Shown here piece after piece: positions 1-5,431 of a DNA stretch of 18,451 nucleotides. The notes under the pieces were generated by a model. That model ran no database searches. It was not told where the DNA came from and saw only the letters and a program-made list of their open reading frames with translations. The first letter of the stretch is position 1. Each line of letters opens with the position of its first letter. The translations under genes and the position numbers were made by a program. The DNA is taken from positions 1-18,451 of the forward strand of contig JBKPSJ010000364.1 in assembly GCA_046765875.1 (NCBI GenBank). The letters are read 5' to 3'. The DNA comes from DASRHY01 sp046765875 (GTDB lineage Bacteria > Actinomycetota > Actinomycetes > Propionibacteriales > Kribbellaceae).

Positions 1-428
1 ATGACGGGCAGCGCGGTCAGCAGCCGGCGGCTCACCTCACCGCTGAGCTGGTAGGTGCCGATCAGCATCTCGGTCGGGCCGCCGGGATCGTTGCCCCAGG
101 TGCGTACGCCGAGATCGGTCATCCGTGCGACCTCGTGGCCGTCGGCCGTCGTACAGCGCTGGCCGGGGTGGATCACCACCTGCGGCGCGGTGCCCGGGTC
201 GTCGGCGACGGTGTAGTGGTCTGGGCCCTTCGCGACAAGGATGTCGCCGGGACCGAGCTGGATCCTGCCGTCGACGGTCTGGACCCATGCCTCGCCGGAG
301 ACCATCGCGACCAGCGACAGCGGCGCCTCGTCCTGGATCCGCACCGACCACGGCGGCGCCATCAGCGCCCGGAGCAGGAAGGCGCCGCGCGCCCGCGGCC
401 CGTCGAGCAACCCGGCCATCGCATCCAT
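1..428 (-). CDS. AraC-family regulator, N-terminal cupin part (cut by left edge)
   Basis: The minus-strand reading from 428 begins MDAMAGLLDGPRARGAFLLR and continues through a cupin-like sensor region (APPWSVRIQDEAPLSLVAMV, later GPGDILVAKGPDHYTV and VVIHPGQRC). This is the pattern of actinobacterial AraC regulators with an N-terminal cupin sensor; the C-terminal helix-turn-helix lies outside the window. The frame has an upstream stop at 447-449, so the start is the ATG at 428 or the one at 419. There is no Shine-Dalgarno, but TACCCT (441-436) lies exactly 7 nt before the ATG at 428, which fits a leaderless transcript and favours that start. It is divergent from the NmrA-like gene, an arrangement in which the regulator usually controls its neighbour; that control is inferred. 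Confidence 0.8.
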   Translation of the reverse strand, partial: MDAMAGLLDGPRARGAFLLRALMAPPWSVRIQDEAPLSLVAMVSGEAWVQTVDGRIQLGPGDILVAKGPDHYTVADDPGTAPQVVIHPGQRCTTADGHEVARMTDLGVRTWGNDPGGPTEMLIGTYQLSGEVSRRLLTALPV

Positions 429-435
429 GCCGGTA

Positions 436-441
436 AGGGTA
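436..441 (-). promoter_or_regulatory. -10 box of a leaderless AraC-gene promoter
   Basis: TACCCT on the minus strand fits the actinobacterial -10 pattern TANNNT and is followed by 7 nt and then the ATG at 428, so transcription would begin at or next to the start codon. No ribosome-binding site is visible. No convincing -35 was seen. The site is inferred from sequence only. Confidence 0.45.
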
Positions 442-510
442 GACGATCACGTATGGAGCTGAGCCTCCTGGCCATGGATCGTCTCACGTTCCGACCATTC
501 ACTGGATGCC

Positions 511-1344
511 ATGACAAACAACACTGATCTGACATTGGTTCTCGGTGGGACCGGCAAGACCGGCAGCCGGGTCGCCGCACGACTGACCGAGATGGGCCGC
601 GCGGTCCGGATCGGCTCGCGCTCCGGCGTACCGCCGTTCGACTGGGACGACCGTTCGACGTGGGTACCGGCGCTGACCGGTGCGACCGCGGCGTACATCA
701 CCTACTACCCGGACCTGGCCTTACCGGGTGCCGCGGACAGGATCGGCGATTTCGCTCGTACCGCGATCGGGCACGACGTACGCCGCCTGGTGCTGCTGTC
801 GGGCCGGGGGGAGAAGGGCGCGCAACTGTCGGAGCAGACCTTCATCGATGCCGGCGCGGACTGGACGATCGTGCGCTGCGCCTTCTTCGCGCAGAACTTC
901 GACGAGGGTTTCCTGGCCGAGCAGGTCCAGGCCGGCGAGTTCGCGCTGCCGGCCGGTGACGTCGGGGAACCCGTGCTGCACATCGACGACATCGCCGACG
1001 TCGCCGTGGTGGCGCTGACCGAGCCGGGCCACGTCGGCCAGGTGTACGAACTGACCGGTCCGCGGCTGATGACGTTCACCGAGGTCGCGGCCGAGCTCAG
1101 CGAGGCGGCGGGCTATCCGGTCCGGTACCTGCCGATCACGCCGGCCGGGTTCGCCGCGGGGCTGAAGGAGGCCGGGCTGCCCGACGACTTCGCCGACGGC
1201 CTTGCCGGAGTGTTCACCGAGATCATGGACGGCCACAACTCGTACCTGACCGACGGCGTCCAGTGGGCGCTCGGCCGCGCACCGCGCGACTTCAGCGAGT
1301 ACCTGCAGGCAGTGGCCGCGACCGGGGTATGGCGCCCGAATTGA
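511..1344 (+). CDS. NmrA-like NAD(P)-binding protein (atypical SDR)
   Basis: This 277-residue protein has a Rossmann glycine motif at residues 12-18 (GGTGKTG) directly after the first beta strand, the IVRCAFFAQNF segment typical of NmrA-like atypical short-chain dehydrogenases, and the LHIDDIADVAVVAL segment that follows it in this family. Members bind NAD(P)(H) and act as redox sensors or as quinone or ketone reductases; the substrate cannot be read here. There is no classical catalytic YxxxK, as expected for atypical members. The start ATG at 511 has only a weak ribosome-binding site. The divergent AraC-type gene is 82 bp away and probably regulates this gene. The protein is cytoplasmic, with no signal or membrane segment. 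Confidence 0.9.
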   Translation: MTNNTDLTLVLGGTGKTGSRVAARLTEMGRAVRIGSRSGVPPFDWDDRSTWVPALTGATAAYITYYPDLALPGAADRIGDFARTAIGHDVRRLVLLSGRGEKGAQLSEQTFIDAGADWTIVRCAFFAQNFDEGFLAEQVQAGEFALPAGDVGEPVLHIDDIADVAVVALTEPGHVGQVYELTGPRLMTFTEVAAELSEAAGYPVRYLPITPAGFAAGLKEAGLPDDFADGLAGVFTEIMDGHNSYLTDGVQWALGRAPRDFSEYLQAVAATGVWRPN

Positions 1345-1362
1345 TCGCTCAATTCGATCGGT

Positions 1363-1423
1363 GGGATCTGTTTCTTCTGTTGGACAGCACAATCGGGAGC
1401 CGGAAGACTGGAGCACAGATCCC
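1363..1423. repeat. 9-bp perfect inverted repeat ahead of the aldo/keto reductase
   Basis: GGGATCTGT (1363-1371) and ACAGATCCC (1415-1423) are perfect inverted arms separated by 43 bp; two further pairs (1360-1361 with 1425-1426) match beyond one mismatch. The element fills most of the 102-bp gap between the NmrA-like gene and the aldo/keto reductase. It could be a pair of operator half-sites, a long RNA stem or an attenuator; the sequence does not decide. There is no T-run after the right arm. Confidence 0.55.
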
Positions 1424-1446
1424 GCCGTACGAGAAGAGAGCAGACC

Positions 1447-2469
1447 ATGGAGTTCCGGAGGTTGGGCAGCACCGGCACGATCGTCTCGGCTCGGTGCCTC
1501 GGCACGATGACGTTCGGGGCCGAGAGCAACGAAGAGGTGTCGCACGCCCAACTCGACCGGTTCGTCGAGGCGGGCGGCAATTTCGTCGACAGCGCGAACG
1601 TGTACTCGCGCGGTGTGTCCGAGGAGATCATCGGGCGCTGGCTGGCCAAGAGGTCCGGCGTACGGGACCAGCTGGTGATCGCCACCAAGGGCCGGTTCGC
1701 GATGGGCGATAGCCCGAACGACGCCGGGCTGACCAGGACGAACCTGTCCCGCGCGCTGGACGCCAGCCTGCGCCGGCTCGGTGTCGAGACGATCGACCTC
1801 TACCAGGCGCACGCGTGGGACCCGCTGACCCCGATCGAGGAGACCCTGCGGTTCTTCGACGACGCGGTCCACGCCGGCAAGATCCGGTACGCCGGGGTGA
1901 GCAACTTCCTCGGCTGGCAGCTGCAGAAGGCCTCACTGCTGGCGGAGTTCCACGGGCTGGCGCCGATCGTCACGCTGCAACCGCAGTACAACCTGCTGGT
2001 TCGCGACATCGAGTTCGAACTCGTGGACGTGTGCCGGAACGAGGGGATCGGCATCCTGCCGTGGTCGCCGCTGGCCGGTGGCTGGCTGACTGGTAAGTAC
2101 ACCCGCGACCAGGCACCGACTGGTGCCACCCGGCTGGGGGAGGACCCGGAGCGCGGCATGGAGGCCTACGGTCCGCGCAACGCCGAAGAGCGGACGTGGC
2201 AGGTGATCGACGCCGTTCGCGAGGTGGCCGAGGGACGCGGCGTACCGATGTCACAGGTCGCGCTGGCGTGGGTGGCGGATCGGCCGGCGGTGACGTCGGT
2301 CATCCTCGGCGCCCGCACGCTGCAGCAACTCGAGGACAACCTCGGCGCCGCGGATCTGCACCTGTCCGACAAGGAGACCGCACTGCTCTCCGAGGCGAGC
2401 GCGCCGATCGTCGCCGACTACCCGTACGGCGCGCCCGGCATCGACCAGCGCTCCCGCATCCTCCCCTGA
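1447..2469 (+). CDS. Aldo/keto reductase
   Basis: This 340-residue protein is an NADPH-dependent aldo/keto reductase with a TIM-barrel fold. The catalytic tetrad is visible: D48 and Y53 (in FVDSANVYSRG), K81 (in VIATKGRF) and H122 (in LYQAHAWDP). The C-terminal NADP-binding region includes ILGARTLQQLEDNLGA. The N terminus MEFRRLGSTG is typical, and the ATG at 1447 follows a purine-rich GAGAAGAGAG ribosome-binding region. It lies 102 bp downstream of the NmrA-like gene in the same direction. The two reductase-type genes may respond to a common electrophile or carbonyl stress signal, but the substrate is unknown. It resembles oxidoreductases often called Tas or YhdN-like. Confidence 0.93.
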   Translation: MEFRRLGSTGTIVSARCLGTMTFGAESNEEVSHAQLDRFVEAGGNFVDSANVYSRGVSEEIIGRWLAKRSGVRDQLVIATKGRFAMGDSPNDAGLTRTNLSRALDASLRRLGVETIDLYQAHAWDPLTPIEETLRFFDDAVHAGKIRYAGVSNFLGWQLQKASLLAEFHGLAPIVTLQPQYNLLVRDIEFELVDVCRNEGIGILPWSPLAGGWLTGKYTRDQAPTGATRLGEDPERGMEAYGPRNAEERTWQVIDAVREVAEGRGVPMSQVALAWVADRPAVTSVILGARTLQQLEDNLGAADLHLSDKETALLSEASAPIVADYPYGAPGIDQRSRILP

Positions 2470-2516
2470 GTCGCTAACGGGTCGTGAGACCGTACGGCCA
2501 TCAGGCGAGGCACCCG

Positions 2517-2560
2517 TAGACTGCGAGCGTCCCGTCCACTCCTCCGTGGGGGAGGCACCA
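2517..2560 (+). promoter_or_regulatory. Promoter -10 and SD-masking hairpin before the PRPP-synthetase paralogue
   Basis: TAGACT at 2517-2522 is a good actinobacterial -10 box, placing the transcript start near 2529 and giving a leader of about 32 nt. In it CCTCC (2541-2545) can pair with GGAGG (2551-2555) across a 5-nt loop. The right arm is the Shine-Dalgarno of the GTG at 2561, so the hairpin would hide it. No clear -35 was seen. Confidence 0.45.
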
Positions 2561-3547
2561 GTGCGCGAGATCGTAGTGTTCAGTGGGAGCGCTCACCGGG
2601 CGCTCGCGCAGCGGATCTGTTCAGATCTGCGGGTCCCGCTGTCGCCGGTGGAGATCACCCGGTTCAGCAACGACTGCTTGCAGGTGCAGCTTCAGGCGAA
2701 CTGCCGGCAACGCGACGTGTACATCGTGCAACCGCTCGTAGCGCCGACGCAGGACCACCTGATGGAGTTGCTGTTGATGATGGACGCCGCGCGGGGTGCC
2801 TCGGCGGCCCAGATCACCGCGGTGATGCCGCACTACGCGTACGCCCGGTCGGACAAGAAGGACGCCTCCCGGATCTCGATCGGCGGCCGGCTGGTCGCCG
2901 ACATGCTCGCTACGGCCGGCGCGCACCGGGTGCTCACGATGGCGCTGCACGCACCGCAGGTGCACGGGTTCTTCTCGGTCCCGGTCGACCACCTGACCGC
3001 GATCGGCGTACTGGCCGAGCACTTCCGTGACCGCGACCTGGAGAACACGGTCGTCGTCAGCCCGGACCTCGGCAACGCGAAGACGGCGACCCAGTTCGCC
3101 CGGCTGCTCGGTTTGCCGGTGGCGGCGGGCAGCAAGCGCCGGCTGGACGGCGACACGGTCGTGATCGACTCGATCGTCGGCGACGTCGCCGGCAAGCGCG
3201 CGATCATCCTCGACGACGAGATCGCCACCGGGGGCTCCCTGGTGGAGCTGATGTACCGGCTCAGCGAACTCGGCTGCACCCAGGGCGCGATCGCCTGTAC
3301 TCACGGCCTGTTCGCCGGCAAGGCGGTCGAGCGGTTGCGCTCGCACCCGTTCGTCACCGAGGTGGTGACGACCGACACGGTGCCGGCGCCTCGTGACTTC
3401 CCCGAGCTCAGGATCCGGTCGGTGTCGCGGTTGTTCGCCGAGGCGATCTCGCGGATCCACGCCGGCGAGTCGGTCAGCAGCCTGTTCGACGGCGTCGACC
3501 CGACACACGCCCCGCCGCAGCCGCGCCTCCCTTTCGCCCGCGCCTAG
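2561..3547 (+). CDS. prs: Divergent ribose-phosphate pyrophosphokinase (PRPP synthetase) paralogue
   Basis: The 328-residue protein matches class I PRPP synthetases from end to end. Landmarks are FSGSAHRALAQRI at the N terminus, YARSDKKDASRISIGGRLVA, LHAPQVHGFFSVPVDHLTA, the flexible-loop K192-R193-R194, the PRPP loop DDEIATGGS (218-226) and the C-terminal ISRIHAGESVSSLF. The family transfers pyrophosphate from ATP to ribose 5-phosphate in the cytoplasm. Compared with E. coli Prs as I remember it, several active-site residues differ: N37 for Asp37, C39 for Glu39, A128 for Asp128 and A222 for Asp224. This is therefore probably not the housekeeping enzyme. GTG 2561 is preferred over an in-frame GTG at 2546 because GGGGGAGG sits at normal spacing before it. 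The gene symbol reflects family only. Confidence 0.87.
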   Translation: MREIVVFSGSAHRALAQRICSDLRVPLSPVEITRFSNDCLQVQLQANCRQRDVYIVQPLVAPTQDHLMELLLMMDAARGASAAQITAVMPHYAYARSDKKDASRISIGGRLVADMLATAGAHRVLTMALHAPQVHGFFSVPVDHLTAIGVLAEHFRDRDLENTVVVSPDLGNAKTATQFARLLGLPVAAGSKRRLDGDTVVIDSIVGDVAGKRAIILDDEIATGGSLVELMYRLSELGCTQGAIACTHGLFAGKAVERLRSHPFVTEVVTTDTVPAPRDFPELRIRSVSRLFAEAISRIHAGESVSSLFDGVDPTHAPPQPRLPFARA

Positions 3548-3565
3548 CCCACGGTCCAGTCGTGT

Positions 3566-3602
3566 CCGAGGAAGTGGTGCGGAATCCACGCCACTTCCTC
3601 GG
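3566..3602. terminator. Bidirectional terminator hairpin between prs paralogue and GH15-like gene
   Basis: CCGAGGAAGTGG (3566-3577) and CCACTTCCTCGG (3591-3602) are 12-bp perfect inverted arms with a 13-nt loop, lying in the 61-bp gap between two convergent genes. This strong stem can end transcription from both sides. There is no T-tract on either side, as is common in actinobacteria. Confidence 0.85.
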
Positions 3603-3608
3603 TCGCAA

Positions 3609-4790
3609 CTAGTTGCCCCAGGCAATGGGAAGCGGTCCGGCCAGCGCTGCCTCGGTCAGCACGACCAGGGCCGACGTCCAGGCCAGCGGTGCCTCGCCGG
3701 CCGGGCTGGCGGCCCGGGTGACCTTCTCCGGCACGGCGCCGGCCGGGCTGCGATGGTCGTCGAGGAACCGCAGCGCCCGCTCGGCGGCACCACGGTCGCC
3801 ACGGGCGGCGGCACTCAGGCCGAACAACGCGGTGGACGGCGTCCACGCGATCCCGTCGGCACGCCAGTCCTGACCGGGCGTCACGCCGCCGTTCGGCAGC
3901 GTCAGCAGTTCCTGGCTGCGCCGGATCGCCGTGCTGACCTGCGGCCGGGCGGGGGAGAAGGGCGGCCCGAGAACGGTGACGATGCTGTCCGCGCCGCCCC
4001 GGCTGTCGCGCGAATAGCCCAGCGGCCCGAACTGAATGTCGACCGCTCGTTGCAGCCGATCCGCCGCCGCGCGCCACCGTTCTGCATCGGCCGCGGCGGC
4101 CGGAAGGACCGCGAGGCGGTCCGCGACGGAGGCGGCGGCACGCAGGCCGGCGATCAGCGGCGCGACTGTGCCCAGCGTCAGGCGCTTCTCGGACCGCTCC
4201 CAATAGTCGGGCGACGGCTTCGGCAGCCCGTCGCGGCCCAGTTCGGCGACGGTGTGGTCGGCTGATTGCCGCACCATCGGCCACAGGTCGCGCAGCGCGT
4301 AGTCGGTCGCGCCGGACGCGGCGCAGAACCCGGCCGCCCACGGAACCCAGCCGGATCCGTCGAGTTGTGGGCCCCGCCGGTCAGCCATCGGACCGGATCC
4401 GTCCTCCTCGTACCGCGCCGCCCAGCGCCCCGACCGCGGGTGCACTCGCTCGAGGAAGCCGAGCACGCTGAGCCCGCGTCCGACGTCACCGGTCGCGCAG
4501 TACGCCGCCGCGGCGAACGAGGCGTCCCGCGGCCAGACGTACGCCCACGGCCCGTGCGAACCGGCCAGCACGGCTCCATTCGGCAGCGTGAGCGCGCGCA
4601 GGTCGGACAACGCTTGCTCGCCCAGGTCGAGCCGAGTGGCGGTCAGGTGCGTCGACGCGTCGTCGGTCACGAGTTCCGGCACCGGCCGGCGGTGCTGGGA
4701 CCAGCCGAACCCGCCGGCCAGGAAGGCGATCAGCCCGCCGATCACGACCAGGCTGAAGGCGCGCATCCGCGGTCCGCCGTCGTCGCGCAT
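3609..4790 (-). CDS. Membrane-anchored GH15-like glycosidase (glucoamylase family)
   Basis: This 393-residue protein has an (alpha/alpha)6 glycosidase signature of the GH15 type. WPRDA is at residues 86-90, SGWVPWA near 147, and PSPDYWER, whose Glu198 fits the family's general acid. The late segment PEKVTRAASPAGEAPLAWTS carries Glu355, in the position of the general base. A single hydrophobic segment at about residues 10-30 follows a charged start, so the catalytic part is probably outside the membrane, anchored by an uncleaved signal. ATG 4790 is chosen over GTG 4796 because GAGGGG lies 5 nt before it. The family cleaves alpha-glucosidic links in maltodextrins, dextrans or trehalose; the substrate here is unknown. 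It is convergent with the prs paralogue. Confidence 0.82.
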   Translation of the reverse strand: MRDDGGPRMRAFSLVVIGGLIAFLAGGFGWSQHRRPVPELVTDDASTHLTATRLDLGEQALSDLRALTLPNGAVLAGSHGPWAYVWPRDASFAAAAYCATGDVGRGLSVLGFLERVHPRSGRWAARYEEDGSGPMADRRGPQLDGSGWVPWAAGFCAASGATDYALRDLWPMVRQSADHTVAELGRDGLPKPSPDYWERSEKRLTLGTVAPLIAGLRAAASVADRLAVLPAAAADAERWRAAADRLQRAVDIQFGPLGYSRDSRGGADSIVTVLGPPFSPARPQVSTAIRRSQELLTLPNGGVTPGQDWRADGIAWTPSTALFGLSAAARGDRGAAERALRFLDDHRSPAGAVPEKVTRAASPAGEAPLAWTSALVVLTEAALAGPLPIAWGN

Positions 4791-4814
4791 GCCCACCCCT
4801 CGCCGCTAGTCGTT

Positions 4815-5113
4815 GTCCCAGGCAACCGATCTGGTGCACCAGATGCGGGACCTCGCCCTCGAGCTTCGGCCGCGGCGCCAGTTCGACCAGGTACATCGCC
4901 GCGACCACGCAGGCCTCGCCAATCACCATCCGTACCGTCAGGGTCTCACCTCCGGGCAACACGGCGAAGGTCGAGGCGAACACCGGCTCCATCGTCATCG
5001 CGATCGCAGCCTCACCACCATCTGCAGGGTGGACAGTCCGAACGCGTTCGACGGAGTCGACCAGGCACCCGGGCCGACGATGTGCAGGCCGCGACGGCCA
5101 GGCGGGCTTGTGT
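4815..5113 (-). pseudogene. Remnant of an EamA/DMT-family transporter
   Basis: Two parts of an EamA (drug/metabolite transporter) protein can be read on the minus strand in different frames. From about 5093 one frame gives LHIVGPGAWSTPSNAFGLST and LQMVV, like the middle of EamA proteins, and then hits TGA. From 5007 the next frame gives AIAMTMEPVFASTFAVL and VVAAMYLVELAPR, the family's C-terminal end. Roughly 90 residues that normally lie between them are absent, and there is no N-terminal half. At 5113 a GTG-led frame reads VTQARLAVAA before the reading shifts. The remnant is explained by truncation, frameshift and internal deletion. The exact ends are approximate. Confidence 0.7.
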
Positions 5114-5131
5114 CACCCGCAAACTCTCTCA

Positions 5132-5153
5132 GACTGCTTACAGGCTGCTTACA
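5132..5153. repeat. Two 11-bp direct repeats
   Basis: GACTGCTTACA (5132-5142) is followed at once by GGCTGCTTACA (5143-5153), differing at one base. The period is one helical turn, as in binding sites for OmpR/PhoB-type response regulators. The repeats sit between the DUF1918 gene and the EamA remnant, and may be the old promoter region of the lost gene. The regulator is not identified. Confidence 0.5.
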
Positions 5154-5171
5154 CTCTGCCCCTGAGCAGGC

Positions 5172-5363
5172 TCACGAGGCGGACACGTGCTCCACGACAC
5201 AGTCCGGGCCGGGGAACACCAGTGACTCGTGCCCGTCGGCGAAGCGGACCAGGTACGGCGGGCTGCCGTTCTCCCCGCGCACCTCGAGCACCTCCGCCTC
5301 GCGCTCGCCGGTACCCACCGTGCGGCCCCGCACGTGCAGCCGGTCGCCGATCTCAGCTTTCAT
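5172..5363 (-). CDS. DUF1918 domain protein
   Basis: This 63-residue protein starts MKAEIGDRLHVRGRTVG and continues with GEREAEVLEVRG and a terminal PPYLVRFADGHESLVFPGPD segment. These match DUF1918, a small SH3-like beta-barrel family found in actinobacteria, whose biochemical role is not established. The ATG at 5363 is preceded by GGAGGTGG at 7-8 nt spacing, which settles the start although the frame is open further upstream. It lies 68 bp downstream of the PASTA kinase on the same strand but has a likely promoter of its own. It is soluble, with no membrane segment. Confidence 0.88.
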   Translation of the reverse strand: MKAEIGDRLHVRGRTVGTGEREAEVLEVRGENGSPPYLVRFADGHESLVFPGPDCVVEHVSAS

Positions 5364-5392
5364 GTCGGACCACCTCCGCATCCCTACCGGAC

Positions 5393-5421
5393 AGCCTAGG
5401 ACGACGTCGGCCGCGGGTGAA
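5393..5421 (-). promoter_or_regulatory. Likely promoter of the DUF1918 gene
   Basis: On the minus strand TTCACC (5421-5416), a 17-nt spacer and TAGGCT (5398-5393) resemble a housekeeping -35/-10 pair. It is placed about 30 nt before the ATG at 5363, leaving room for the GGAGGTGG ribosome-binding site. The -35 overlaps a small CGCGG/CCGCG hairpin (5412-5426) that may end the kinase transcript. Confidence 0.45.
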
Positions 5422-5431
5422 CCGCGAAAGA

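Noticed and set aside
37..450. A 137-residue minus-strand reading frame with start MIVYPYRHG
   Set aside because: It is very Arg-rich and low in other residues, overlapping the AraC-type cupin gene in another frame.
721..1872. A 383-residue minus-strand frame
   Set aside because: It is opposite the NmrA-like and aldo/keto reductase genes and crosses their intergenic gap; its composition is typical of an antisense shadow in high-GC DNA.
3544..3620. Minus-strand peptide EEVAWIPHHFLGHDWTVG past the glycosidase stop
   Set aside because: It comes from the perfect terminator stem read as codons; it is in another frame and has no start.
5101..5171. CTGAGAG on the minus strand as part of a TPP riboswitch
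   Set aside because: The remaining conserved parts of a thi element are absent, and no thiamine gene follows on that strand.
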